Shown: positions 8,080-16,049 of the stretch, one piece after another
Layout: the number at the start of each line of letters is the position of its first letter
Numbering within the stretch: the first letter of the stretch is position 1
Assembly: GCF_003946505.1 (NCBI RefSeq)
Contig: NZ_RHON01000007.1
Span: 1 to 64,000, forward strand
Source of the DNA: Companilactobacillus mishanensis
GTDB lineage: Bacteria; Bacillota; Bacilli; Lactobacillales; Lactobacillaceae
Length of the DNA stretch: 64,000 bases
Direction: 5' to 3'
Program-made: the position numbers and the translations under genes
Notes under the pieces: model-generated
The model's database searches: none
What the model saw: only the letters and a program-made list of their open reading frames with translations
What the model was told of the DNA's origin: nothing

Positions 8080-9300
8080 TTAGCTAAACCATAGTGTATT
8101 TAAGAATCCTGAAAAGATTAAGAAACTGAAGCAAACAACATTGAATGTGATAAATATTGCCAAGCATTTTGTAAATTTGTTGCTTGGAATACTCTGACGA
8201 TGTTTCTTCTTAAATCTCAACCATGCATCATTTGTTATCATTGCGGTTGCATGGAAAATACCATAAACGATGTAGAACCAAGTTTCACCGTGCCAGAATC
8301 CCATTATTAGGAATAATGCAACGTAGCCGATATTGGCCATCGTTATTCTACTTTTGATCAATTTCTTCTTCATCATGAAGAACATCAAACGCATATAGAT
8401 AAAATCACGGAACCAGAATGATAAGGTCATGTGCCATCTGTTCCAGAAATCTTTTATGTTGACTGACTGGAACGGACGATTGAAGTTCATTGGAGTCTTA
8501 ACTCCCATAAAATTAGAAATGGCTACCGCGAATAATGAATAGCCCGCGAAATCGAAGAATAGGTACATGCTATAAACATACATGTATGCTAGCAATGCCC
8601 AAGAAATTCCTAATGGTGCCTGATCACGATAGGACAAGGCTAGAAGTGAAACTTTTGGTAAGAGTAATGTTCCAAAAACGTAGCCGATGATGAACTTATA
8701 TAAAAGTCCTAACATCAATTTGTTCGTCCCACTCTTGAGTAACTCGATATATTCATCTCTTGAAGGAACGTTTAGAACATCCTTTTGAAATCTTCTGAAT
8801 CTATCAATAGGTCCAGATGTGATTGTTGGGAAGAATAGAAGGAATCTAAGAAATTCCCAAGGCTTGATCTCTTTGATCGCACCATCACGAATTTCCATGA
8901 TCATCTCAACTGACTTGAAAGTCATGTAACTTATTCCCATGAAAGCAAACAAGGAAATTGTTGCATTGTTCATCAATGGGTCAATCTTGACGATAGCTAA
9001 CGGTATGATTGCAAGTATTACCGCCCAGAAGAAGACCCAGAAATTATTTTTACCATTGGGACTCCGCTTGTACCTTAGATACCCCAATACAATAATCATT
9101 TCAACTAGAACATATGCGATAAGTGAGAATCCTTGGCTCATATTTCCACCAAAGAAGGTAATAACTAAAATTACAAGGGTAGCGAATGTTTCGTAAACTC
9201 TAAATCTTTTTCCGTAGAACAGACCGATCATGATCGGTAATAGAAATAATAGTAAATAAATGAAATATGTAGGACTAGTGTACGGTGTAATGTTATGCAT
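8080..9300 (-). CDS. dltB: D-alanyl transfer protein DltB (MBOAT family)
   Basis: A 406-residue polytopic membrane O-acyltransferase that moves D-alanine from DltC to the outer face for attachment to lipoteichoic acid. The MBOAT signature is seen in NRWHMTLSFWFRDFIYMR and in GFWHGETWFYIVYGIFHA, whose histidines include the catalytic one. Its ATG overlaps the dltA stop by 8 bases (ATGCATAA), so the two are co-translated. Confidence 0.96.
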   Translation of the reverse strand: MHNITPYTSPTYFIYLLLFLLPIMIGLFYGKRFRVYETFATLVILVITFFGGNMSQGFSLIAYVLVEMIIVLGYLRYKRSPNGKNNFWVFFWAVILAIIPLAIVKIDPLMNNATISLFAFMGISYMTFKSVEMIMEIRDGAIKEIKPWEFLRFLLFFPTITSGPIDRFRRFQKDVLNVPSRDEYIELLKSGTNKLMLGLLYKFIIGYVFGTLLLPKVSLLALSYRDQAPLGISWALLAYMYVYSMYLFFDFAGYSLFAVAISNFMGVKTPMNFNRPFQSVNIKDFWNRWHMTLSFWFRDFIYMRLMFFMMKKKLIKSRITMANIGYVALFLIMGFWHGETWFYIVYGIFHATAMITNDAWLRFKKKHRQSIPSNKFTKCLAIFITFNVVCFSFLIFSGFLNTLWFS

Positions 9301-10807
9301 TTATTTCGCCTATTAACGCCTTTCTATCAATTTTTCCATTCTTACTAATAGGCAATTGTTCTACGAATTTAAACACATTAGGAATCATGTAATCCATTGT
9401 ATTTTTCTTCAGTTCACTCTTAATTTGTTGGTTTAATTCCTTGTTATCAGAATTCTTGAATTGATCTTCCAAAACAACATGAGCAATAATTTTGTTAACT
9501 TGTTTTTTATTGTTGTAAAGAGGAACTGTACAGGATTGTTTAACTTGAGAAAGGTTGGCTAATAACGAATCGACCTCTTCAAGCTCAATACGATATCCAT
9601 GCATTTTAATTTGGAAATCCGTTCTGCCCTTGTAGAACAATAAGTCATTGTCTTCACTTACCATATCGCCGGTATGGTAAAACACCTTGCCGTCAATGGT
9701 TTCAAAAGCTTTTTTAGTTTGAACTGGATTGTTTAAATATCCTTTAGAAACATCAGGTCCACTGACGATAAGTTCGCCTTCTAATTGACCATCTTTATCT
9801 TCAACATTGTCTAATTTGTATTCCATATTGGACTTCAAATAACCAATCGGAAGACGGTCATATTTTTCTAGAATTTCAGGTGTTATCTGGATCGATGTTA
9901 TCGCTACAGTGTTTTCAGTTGGGCCATATGTGTTATACAGTTCAGCATCTGGAAAACGTTGTAGTAATTTCTTGGCTGTTACGTGAGTCAACTCTTCGCC
10001 ACAGAATATAAATTTCTTTAATTCAGGAAGTTTTTCCGCATTGAAATCTTTGAAGAACATGCACATTTCAAAGAACGAAGGTGTTGAGATCCATGTATTA
10101 GCAGTTGTATTCAAAACTGAAGTTTGAAGTTGTGCCAAATTCTTGGCTGTCTCTTTGTCTAGTACATTCAAAGTTGCTCCATTTGTTAGACCTGGGTAGA
10201 TTGAAAATACTGATAGGTCAAATGAAAACGGTGCTTGAAGTAGGACCTTAGTTTCATTCGTATAATGATATTCATCATTGACCCAATCAACGAAATCCAA
10301 CAGGTTATTAGTACTGATTTGAACACCTTTTGGAGTACCAGTAGTTCCGGAGGTAAAGATGATATAAAAGTTGTCGTCATCACCTACACTAAGATTATGG
10401 TCATAAATGTTACGGTCAGATTGAAGAACAGCTTGAATTTCAGATTTTGGAACGATTGGAGTTTCAATATTGAAACTATCTACATCACTCCAGTTCAATA
10501 CTAATGAAGGTTTTGCAACTGAATTGATTTGGATAATTCTATCTGAATCTGATGCATCATCAACTGGAATGTAAGCATGTCCCGATTTGATTGCGCCTAA
10601 AAACATTACTAACATTTCAAATTGTTGACCACCGAATACGATGATCGGACTTTTCTCTGGCAAAAATTTTTCTTGAATGAAGCTGGCAACTCGGTCAGAT
10701 TGATCATTCAATTGTTGATAAGTTTTTGTAATATCTCCATTTTTGTAACAGATTTTGTCGGGCATCTTTTGTGCTATTTGAGTGATTCTGTCAATAATAA
10801 CGTTCAT
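9293..10807 (-). CDS. dltA: D-alanine--D-alanyl carrier protein ligase DltA
   Basis: Adenylating enzyme, 504 residues, that activates D-alanine with ATP and loads it on DltC. Adenylation-family motifs are present: IIFTSGTTGTPKGV, YNTYGPTENTVA, YHTGD and the C-terminal SKNGKIDRKAL with the catalytic lysine. The start is supported by an AGAAGGGAAA ribosome binding site. It follows the small dltX gene by 19 bases. Confidence 0.97.
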   Translation of the reverse strand: MNVIIDRITQIAQKMPDKICYKNGDITKTYQQLNDQSDRVASFIQEKFLPEKSPIIVFGGQQFEMLVMFLGAIKSGHAYIPVDDASDSDRIIQINSVAKPSLVLNWSDVDSFNIETPIVPKSEIQAVLQSDRNIYDHNLSVGDDDNFYIIFTSGTTGTPKGVQISTNNLLDFVDWVNDEYHYTNETKVLLQAPFSFDLSVFSIYPGLTNGATLNVLDKETAKNLAQLQTSVLNTTANTWISTPSFFEMCMFFKDFNAEKLPELKKFIFCGEELTHVTAKKLLQRFPDAELYNTYGPTENTVAITSIQITPEILEKYDRLPIGYLKSNMEYKLDNVEDKDGQLEGELIVSGPDVSKGYLNNPVQTKKAFETIDGKVFYHTGDMVSEDNDLLFYKGRTDFQIKMHGYRIELEEVDSLLANLSQVKQSCTVPLYNNKKQVNKIIAHVVLEDQFKNSDNKELNQQIKSELKKNTMDYMIPNVFKFVEQLPISKNGKIDRKALIGEINA

Positions 10808-10826
10808 GACGTTTCCCTTCTTTCAA

Positions 10827-10976
10827 CTAAAAGTCGTTGTAGATAAATTTGGCACTTCCGACACCGTTATACCCGTAGATGTATAGGAGAAGTAATAATA
10901 TTGCGAAGTACGCCACCGATTTCAGAACAAATACTGTGATCGGATTTTTGAAGAAGTTAAAAAGTTTTATTTTCAA
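10827..10976 (-). CDS. dltX: Teichoic acid D-Ala incorporation-associated protein DltX
   Basis: This 49-residue membrane peptide is the first gene of the dlt operon. It has one transmembrane segment (about residues 14-34, VFVLKSVAYFAILLLLLYIY) and ends with the family's C-terminal motif FIYNDF. DltX works with DltB/DltD in moving D-alanine onto lipoteichoic acid. The TTG start is chosen because AGGTGA lies 4 bases upstream; an in-frame GTG at 10985 is inside that site. Confidence 0.88.
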   Translation of the reverse strand: MKIKLFNFFKNPITVFVLKSVAYFAILLLLLYIYGYNGVGSAKFIYNDF

Positions 10977-11010
10977 ATCACTCACCTCGATACGTGAACA
11001 TCTTTATTGG

Positions 11011-11040
11011 TATATCGCCTATGGTAGAACTACCTGACAG
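11011..11040 (-). promoter_or_regulatory. Possible dlt promoter with palindromic spacer
   Basis: Minus-strand -35 CTGTCA (11035-11040), 18-bp spacer and -10 GATATA (11011-11016) lie 35-60 bases upstream of dltX. The spacer contains the perfect inverted repeat GGTAGAACTACC (11023-11034). The hexamers are only moderate matches. Confidence 0.4.
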
Positions 11041-11057
11041 GATTTTTCATTGGATTT

Positions 11058-11085
11058 ACTTACACTTAACTTACATTTTTGTAAG
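11058..11085. promoter_or_regulatory. BceR-type response-regulator operator upstream of dlt
   Basis: TTACA-TTTT-TGTAA at 11071-11084 fits the core TNACA-N4-TGTAA known for BceR-like regulators of antimicrobial-peptide defence. A second ACTTACA lies exactly 11 bp away (11058-11064 and 11069-11075), one helical turn. This fits dlt induction by cell-wall-active peptides through a two-component system not encoded here. Confidence 0.55.
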
Positions 11086-11355
11086 ACGAGCGCTTTCAAC
11101 AAAAGATTCATTATCCTTATATCTATAACTTATGCCTTATAGATATTCATAGTTTTACTTATAGGAAGCTGCTATTAATCTAACCATTAATGTGTGGTGG
11201 TGTCAAATTAGCCAATATATTTTTATGTATTATTGGTTTTTTAATACCTCCATATAAGCATTATAATAAATGGCAACCCCACCTGCGGGTGCCTTTTTCT
11301 TAAAAAATATTTTCCTTATTTGGTAAAATGGCTTGACGTCAAATATGGCCACAAA

Positions 11356-11385
11356 AAAAGAGTTAGCAAATTTGCCAACTCTTTT
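11356..11385 (-). terminator. Terminator of the Xaa-Pro peptidase gene
   Basis: A 15-bp inverted repeat with one mismatch (AAAAGAGTT/AACTCTTTT arms) with a T-run on the minus strand lies six bases after the stop codon. Confidence 0.9.
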
Positions 11386-11390
11386 AAAAA

Positions 11391-12443
11391 TTATTTTATA
11401 ATGATTAATTCATTAGTCGAATTAGTCAATCTAACTGATTCACCTTTGTCATTAACATACATATCATCCTCAATACGCACGCCAGCTTTACCAGGTAAAT
11501 AAATACCAGGCTCGACGGTAAACACAATATTGCTCTCTAACTGATCATTATTAGAACGACGAATTGTTGGATAATCGTGACAAACTAGGCCGAGACCATG
11601 TCCAGTTCCGTGATTGAAATACTCACCGTATCCAGAATCTTCAATATGACCACGAACGACGCGATCTAAATCTCCAAAAGTTTCTACCATCGGTGCAAAC
11701 TTCATCCCTGCTTCTTCAGCGCTGAGAACAGCCTCGTATACTTTTTTCATTTCTGAATCAATGCTGCCCATAGCGACAGTTCTAGTTATATCTGAGAAAT
11801 AGTTCTTGTAGACAAATCCAAAGTCTAAAGTAACGACATCTCCCTCATCGATTTTTTTATCCGTCGCATTTCCATGCGGATATGAAGAACGAATTCCTGA
11901 GGCTACAATTGTTTCAAAAGACAACGCTTGAGCACCAAGTTTTTTACCAAAATATTCAATCTCATTGGCAACTTCTTTTTCCGTCATACCGATTTTGATG
12001 AATTTAACAATATGGTCATAAACTTTATCAGTAATCTCTGCTGCCTTTTTGATTAATGCAATCTCTTCAGGAGATTTATGCATACGCAATTTTTTGACCA
12101 ATAAATTGGCTGATTCAATCTTGATCCCTGTATCAACGATAGTCTGATAGTCTGCTGCCAATAAACTGTCAGACTCAATAGCAATACTCTTGTATGAATT
12201 TGAAATAAAATCAGCAAGAGGTGTTTGAACGATATTTACTATAGTAGAATTTGGCGATTCTACCTTAATTTGTTCAAAAAATCTTGCATCAGTTACTATA
12301 TAAATATTTTTACTATCAATAACGACAAACCCGTCATCACCAGTAAAGTTTGCTAGATAATATTGATCCGCTTTATCGCTTACCAGTAAGGCATCTAAGT
12401 TGTTGTTTGTTAGGTATTCTCTGACTTTCTCTACTTGTTCCAC
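11391..12443 (-). CDS. Xaa-Pro peptidase (M24 family aminopeptidase P/prolidase type)
   Basis: Cytoplasmic dinuclear metallopeptidase that releases N-terminal residues linked to proline. The 350-residue protein has an N-terminal creatinase-like domain (about 1-125) and a C-terminal pita-bread domain with all five metal ligands: Asp207 (LDFG), Asp218 (SDITRT), His282 (HGTGHGLG), Glu311 (TVEPG) and Glu325 (RIEDD). The start codon is GTG, preceded by GGGGAC. It is monocistronic with its own terminator. Distinguishing aminopeptidase P from dipeptidase PepQ needs comparison with characterised members, so no symbol is given. Confidence 0.9.
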   Translation of the reverse strand: MEQVEKVREYLTNNNLDALLVSDKADQYYLANFTGDDGFVVIDSKNIYIVTDARFFEQIKVESPNSTIVNIVQTPLADFISNSYKSIAIESDSLLAADYQTIVDTGIKIESANLLVKKLRMHKSPEEIALIKKAAEITDKVYDHIVKFIKIGMTEKEVANEIEYFGKKLGAQALSFETIVASGIRSSYPHGNATDKKIDEGDVVTLDFGFVYKNYFSDITRTVAMGSIDSEMKKVYEAVLSAEEAGMKFAPMVETFGDLDRVVRGHIEDSGYGEYFNHGTGHGLGLVCHDYPTIRRSNNDQLESNIVFTVEPGIYLPGKAGVRIEDDMYVNDKGESVRLTNSTNELIIIK

Positions 12444-12501
12444 TTTTTTCGTCCCCTATTGTATTGTTTGAGTTTTATTATAGGACAAATTATTTGAAAA
12501 C

Positions 12502-12538
12502 AAAAAGGCAACTGGGGATTTATCCTCGTTGCCTTTTT
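12502..12538. terminator. Bidirectional terminator
   Basis: AAAAAGGCAAC/GTTGCCTTTTT arms surround a 15-base loop with T-runs on both strands. On the minus strand it would end transcripts coming from rpsN through the hairpin repeats. Confidence 0.75.
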
Positions 12539-12553
12539 GTTTTGGACCGGTTT

Positions 12554-12613
12554 AGTTCTGAATGTTTGAGTTCTAAATGCTTAAGTTCAAAACACTTGAG
12601 TTCAAAAACGCTT
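12554..12613. repeat. Degenerate 15-bp tandem repeat, four units
   Basis: AGTTC recurs at 12554, 12569, 12584 and 12599, exactly every 15 bases, with similar unit bodies (AGTTCTGAATGTTTG, AGTTCTAAATGCTTA and so on). It does not lie in a supported gene. Confidence 0.7.
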
Positions 12614-12628
12614 TGCTGTTTTATAGCC

Positions 12629-12752
12629 GAAACGCTAAAAGCAAAACTGCTCCCTATACATAGCTACGACAAGTGGCCTCGCCGACTTCGTCGTCAATTC
12701 CATTGTCTAGGCTATGACCGGGAGCAAACCGTTTTGCTTTTGGCTCTTTTCT
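12629..12752 (-). repeat. Multi-stem hairpin element, copy 1
   Basis: First of two tandem 124-base units. Stems: GCAAAAC/GTTTTGC (12641-12647 with 12731-12737), GCTCCC/GGGAGC (12649-12654 with 12720-12725), CATAGC/GCTATG (12659-12664 with 12711-12716), then a core ending in CGAC-TTC-GTCG. On the minus strand the tip reads C-GAA-G, a stable GNA triloop. It lies in the 3' region of rpsN. Confidence 0.8.
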
Positions 12753-12876
12753 GAAACGCCAACACAAAGGCAGAAGCCTATACATAGCTACGACATGCGG
12801 CCTCGTCGACTTCGTCGCCAATTCCATTGTCTAGGCTATGAACGGCTTCTAGCGCCTTTGCTTATGGCTCTTCTCT
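12753..12876 (-). repeat. Multi-stem hairpin element, copy 2
   Basis: Second tandem unit, starting exactly 124 bases after the first. The core (12777-12845) is almost identical to copy 1, but the outer arms differ and still pair: CAAAGGC/GCCTTTG (12765-12771 with 12854-12860) and AGAAGCC/GGCTTCT (12772-12778 with 12844-12850). It abuts the rpsN stop codon. Confidence 0.8.
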
Positions 12877-13144
12877 ACCAACTTGCTTTTCTAACTCCTG
12901 GTATCTCTCCTGCATGTGCTAATTGTCGGAAGTTCAATCTGGACATTCCAAATTTGCGCATGTATGCATGAGGTCTTCCATCGATCTTGTCTCTGGAATG
13001 TAGTCTTGTTGGTGATGAATCTCTTGGTAGCTTGCTTAATGCGTCAAAATCTCCATCGGCTTTTAACTGATGTCTTAATTCTGCATATCTTGCTACTGTG
13101 TTTTGTAGTCTTTTTTCTCGTTCTATCTTTGCTTTACGTGCCAT
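12875..13144 (-). CDS. rpsN: 30S ribosomal protein S14, zinc-independent form
   Basis: An 89-residue S14 of the C-minus type: there is no CxxC zinc-binding pair, and the protein is longer than the 61-residue zinc form of the main ribosomal operon. Conserved segments are [20 protein letters not shown] and the C-terminus [20 protein letters not shown] with KKASW-like end RKASW. Such stand-alone copies replace the zinc form when zinc is scarce, usually under Zur control, and a Zur-like box lies about 47-61 bases upstream. A GAGGGTAGG site precedes the ATG. Confidence 0.95.
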   Translation of the reverse strand: MARKAKIEREKRLQNTVARYAELRHQLKADGDFDALSKLPRDSSPTRLHSRDKIDGRPHAYMRKFGMSRLNFRQLAHAGEIPGVRKASW

Positions 13145-13190
13145 CTGGTACCTACCCTCTTCATTTTATTTGAATCTGGGAAGTCATAGA

Positions 13191-13205
13191 TAGTAATAAT
13201 TACTA
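13191..13205. promoter_or_regulatory. Zur-like operator upstream of rpsN
   Basis: TAGTAATAATTACTA is a perfect palindrome whose core GTAATNATTAC equals that of the Bacillus-type Zur box (TCGTAATNATTACGA). It lies in the expected promoter area of the alternative S14 gene, so zinc-dependent repression is a reasonable inference. Confidence 0.65.
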
Positions 13206-13268
13206 AGTCAAAGATTAGATTAACAGGTAACTGATTATATAGCAACAATATTGTTTCGTACAAGCAAA

Positions 13269-13892
13269 TTATTTTATTTTGTATCTCAAAATGGTTTTTA
13301 ACTTGTCTCTATCAACCCTTCTTGCATCTGATAGATATATTTCTCGATGTATTTTTTCAGCTCTTTCTTTACCGTTTTGATTCACAAAACCATCCATTTT
13401 AGCAAAACTAGCTGGTTCATCATCATAATCACCGACGTGAAGAGTTTCTACGGCCTCGATTGGTTTAAAATTTTTAATTTCTATTTCATCAATCAATTCT
13501 GGATTCTTCTTTGCTTTTACATTAGCAATCGATGGCTCAATCAAATCATCGGGTACAAAATTAGGAATTTGTATCATGATATCGTAACTGAATTCATTTT
13601 TATCCAAATGATCCAGCTTCTGTCCTTCTTCAGTTAATGACCATACACCTTCTAATGGGAAAACTACATAGTCGTCAAACTCGACATCTTTGTCGGCAGA
13701 ATATTTTCTGTAGGCAGCCTTTAACCCATAAGCCAATGGATAAAGTGTTTCAATTCTTTGCTTGAATTCAGGACCATTAGGATCACCTATCCCAGCTAAT
13801 GAGATAAATTTCTGTTGTGGAACTTCAACTATTTGCGGTGTTTTCTTTGGTTGGTATAGAATTTTTTCTTGCTTACGCCATTCATATTTCAT
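13269..13892 (-). CDS. GyrI-like small-molecule-binding domain protein
   Basis: A 207-residue cytoplasmic protein resembling the stand-alone GyrI-like family (ligand-binding fold shared with AraC-type effectors). Recognisable segments are KFISLAGIGDPNGPEFKQRI near residue 28, the GVWSL block, and ETLHVGDYDDEPASFAKM near 148. The function of these proteins is not established; some bind lipophilic cations. The start at 13892 is chosen because GGAGG lies 10 bases upstream, whereas the upstream TTG overlaps that site. It stands alone. Confidence 0.7.
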   Translation of the reverse strand: MKYEWRKQEKILYQPKKTPQIVEVPQQKFISLAGIGDPNGPEFKQRIETLYPLAYGLKAAYRKYSADKDVEFDDYVVFPLEGVWSLTEEGQKLDHLDKNEFSYDIMIQIPNFVPDDLIEPSIANVKAKKNPELIDEIEIKNFKPIEAVETLHVGDYDDEPASFAKMDGFVNQNGKERAEKIHREIYLSDARRVDRDKLKTILRYKIK

Positions 13893-14238
13893 TAGTATCA
13901 ATCCTCCAGATACTCCAAGTGATTTAATTTTATACTAGATCAGAAGCCAGTCAATCTGGAAAATATTAATTATAACGTCTTTAAATATATATTTGAGCAT
14001 ATAACACGTTATACGTGATAATAAGAATTATAATAAGTGAACAAACTTTGATTCTATAAGGGGAATAAATTTCAAATTAATTGATAAAACAGCCAATAAA
14101 ATAATTGTACTGTTATTGTAATATTAAATTGTTAATATATATAACGTAATATTGCTACTATTTGTGATTATATATATAATATTCCAATGATGTTTGAATA
14201 ACGTTGTAAAAAAATATATATTCGGAGCAATAACAACT
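13893..14238. other. Intergenic region upstream of the CcpN-type gene
   Basis: This AT-rich 346-base stretch contains the candidate operators at 13999-14014 and 14139-14152 and presumably the ccpN promoter. I see no other gene. Confidence 0.6.
13999..14014. promoter_or_regulatory. Candidate CcpN operator (autoregulatory)
   Basis: ATATAAC-AC-GTTATAC is nearly identical to ATATAAC-GT-GTTATAT upstream of ppsA (63059-63074). A half-conserved third copy, ATATAAC-GT-AATAT, lies at 14139-14152. The assignment to the CcpN-type regulator is an inference from placement. Confidence 0.5.
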
Positions 14239-14862
14239 ATGGACTTAACTAAGAGACAAAAAAGAATCGTTGATTTAACCAGACAACAAAGCCCAATGAC
14301 GAGCGAACAAATTTCGCAAAGTTTAAAAATTGGCGTGACCACGATTCGCTCTGATTTGAGATTGTTGACTGCTGTTGGAATTCTGAATTCACGTCCAAAA
14401 GTTGGATATGAATACGCTGGTCAGCAAGACCCTCAATTAGATTTTGCCAAATTATATGAAACTGAAATCTCACAAATCTTGAAGACTCCTGCCTTTGTCA
14501 AACCAAACACCAGTCTGCAAGAGTGCGTCAATATGCTTTTCTTAAAAGATGCCGGATCATTGTATGTTGTCGATGAGACTGATAATCTATTAGGTTTGAT
14601 TTCTCGAAAAGATTTATTGGCGGTAACTGTGAACAACACCGATACAGACTCAATGGTCGCTAGCATGGTCATGACCCGCATGCCCAACCTCATAACCGTT
14701 ACACCAGAAATGACAATTCTAGAAGTTGGAATGTTATTGTTGAAGCACGAAGTCGATTCTTTACCAGTCGTGGACAAAAAGAATCCACGTGAAGTTGTTG
14801 GAAAAATAACAAAAAACCGAATCTTCCAATATTTTGTTGAAATTGGAAACGAACAAAAATAA
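14239..14862 (+). CDS. ccpN: CcpN-type transcriptional regulator (HTH plus CBS pair)
   Basis: A 207-residue regulator with an N-terminal winged helix-turn-helix (about residues 3-55, TSEQISQSLKIGVTTIRSDL) and two CBS domains (about 80-205). In Bacillus subtilis CcpN represses gluconeogenic genes and its CBS domains sense nucleotides. Here the PEP synthase gene in the same window carries a matching upstream repeat. The ATG at 14239 has GGAG 11 bases upstream; a longer in-frame start at 14194 lacks a ribosome binding site. It is monocistronic, ended by a bidirectional terminator. Confidence 0.85.
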   Translation: MDLTKRQKRIVDLTRQQSPMTSEQISQSLKIGVTTIRSDLRLLTAVGILNSRPKVGYEYAGQQDPQLDFAKLYETEISQILKTPAFVKPNTSLQECVNMLFLKDAGSLYVVDETDNLLGLISRKDLLAVTVNNTDTDSMVASMVMTRMPNLITVTPEMTILEVGMLLLKHEVDSLPVVDKKNPREVVGKITKNRIFQYFVEIGNEQK

Positions 14863-14890
14863 ACCTCAGCCGATCGGCCAAGGTTTATTT
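14857..14890. terminator. Bidirectional terminator between ccpN and EamA gene
   Basis: AAATAAACCT/AGGTTTATTT arms (14857-14866, 14881-14890) with an inner GCC/GGC pair and T-runs on both strands separate the convergent genes. Confidence 0.85.
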
Positions 14891-14892
14891 TT

Positions 14893-15876
14893 TTACTCTA
14901 TATCATTACTGTCTGTATTAGATCCACGTTGGAAAACTGCGATAACACTGTAAGCTATCTTTTCTCCAAGTAGTGTGATCATTGAACCTATTAAAATTAT
15001 TACGATACCGATGATAGTTCTTGGCAAAATTGCTTCGCCCAAAATAAAGAAAGCTAAAATCGGTGCTAGTGCTGGTTTTACTAAGAAAATCAGTGAAGCC
15101 GGAACAACTCCAACTTCGTCCATCGATAAGAAGTACAAGCCAAACGCAGCACCAGTAACCAAAACTGAAATGTATAAAATCAAAGGTAGAGTTGACCAAG
15201 TTATTCCTTGGAAGAACGGAATATTAACAAATTCACTTGCAAATTTTTGGGGAATGAATGAAGCCAATCCTGTGTGACTTAATCCCATTAAAATACCAAG
15301 TTCTAAAGCTCCAAACAAGAACGATAAACATGTCATTGAAAGTCCGTTGATACCAATATGATGACTATGAACACGTGACATTACTCCATAAATACCAAAG
15401 ATTATCGATGATAATAATCCTAATGTTATTCCGACTGGATTGCTCAAGTGAAATGGATCAATGATTACCAAAAGACCGATAAGTGTCAATGCTAAGGCCA
15501 ATGTAGCTGTTCTGGAAAGCTTTTCATGTAAGAAAAAGAATCCGATGATCAGGCCAAATATTGGATTAGCACTCAACATGATGGCAACAACTGAAGCTTG
15601 CGTTAATTGGATGGATAATTGATAAAGCGACATACTCAAGACGACAATTACGAATCCAGTCGTCGCACAACGTAACAAGTCATATCGGTTAAGCAATATA
15701 CTGTTTTTTCGGCAATATGCCCAAGTGAATGGTAATAATGCTAATCCACCTATCAAAAACCTAACAAAGTTAAGTTGAATAGGATTAAAAGTTCCGCCAG
15801 CTATTTTGAGTGCGATTTCCATGGAACTGAATAAAAATGTTGGTATTAAAATATAAAGTAATGATTTTACTTTCAA
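14893..15876 (-). CDS. EamA/DMT family transporter
   Basis: A 327-residue membrane protein with about ten hydrophobic segments arranged as two EamA halves, each with the family's internal glycine-proline patterns (for example MLSANPIFGLIIGFFFLHEKL and LVKPALAPILAFFILGEAI, each ending in an xLxE motif). Such proteins export metabolites or amino acids, but the substrate cannot be told from sequence. Start is a TTG with GGGGATG about ten bases upstream. Confidence 0.85.
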   Translation of the reverse strand: MKVKSLLYILIPTFLFSSMEIALKIAGGTFNPIQLNFVRFLIGGLALLPFTWAYCRKNSILLNRYDLLRCATTGFVIVVLSMSLYQLSIQLTQASVVAIMLSANPIFGLIIGFFFLHEKLSRTATLALALTLIGLLVIIDPFHLSNPVGITLGLLSSIIFGIYGVMSRVHSHHIGINGLSMTCLSFLFGALELGILMGLSHTGLASFIPQKFASEFVNIPFFQGITWSTLPLILYISVLVTGAAFGLYFLSMDEVGVVPASLIFLVKPALAPILAFFILGEAILPRTIIGIVIILIGSMITLLGEKIAYSVIAVFQRGSNTDSNDIE

Positions 15877-15964
15877 AACTAAATGACATCCCCAATGCGT
15901 TAGTTATACATAATAGTTTACTCCTTTTAAAAGTTTTCTTGGACATATATCAGAATCCAACCAA

Positions 15965-15978
15965 TGAAAACGTTTTTA
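15965..15978. promoter_or_regulatory. Possible cre site between EamA and TPM genes
   Basis: TGAAAACGTTTTTA matches the cre consensus TGWNANCGNTNWCA at 13 of 14 positions. It lies about 85 bases upstream of the TPM gene and upstream of the EamA gene on the other strand; a -10 like TATAAT is at 16012-16017. Confidence 0.4.
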
Positions 15979-16049
15979 CCTAGTTTCTCAATTTAACTTA
16001 TATATATTTGATATAATCAGAATATCTTGTAACGCCATAGGGGGAAAAT

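Larger units (their letters stand above)
10986..11355. other. Intergenic region: dlt promoter, operator, orphan terminator
   Basis: This 370-base stretch holds the dlt control region (separate entries) and, at 11272-11298, a hairpin (GGCA-CCC/GGG-TGCC) with five T on the plus strand. No plus-strand gene precedes that terminator-like hairpin, so it may end an unrecognised short transcript or be a remnant. Confidence 0.5.

Noticed and set aside
11272-11298. Small RNA gene ending at the plus-strand hairpin
   Set aside because: The hairpin and T-run are real, but I found no convincing promoter or transcript body before it.
12629-12876. CRISPR array
   Set aside because: Only two long (124-base) units without spacer-repeat alternation and no cas genes; they fold as hairpins instead.
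12464-12971. Plus-strand open frames across the hairpin repeats
   Set aside because: They cross a terminator and structured repeats, have no ribosome binding site, and no recognisable protein.
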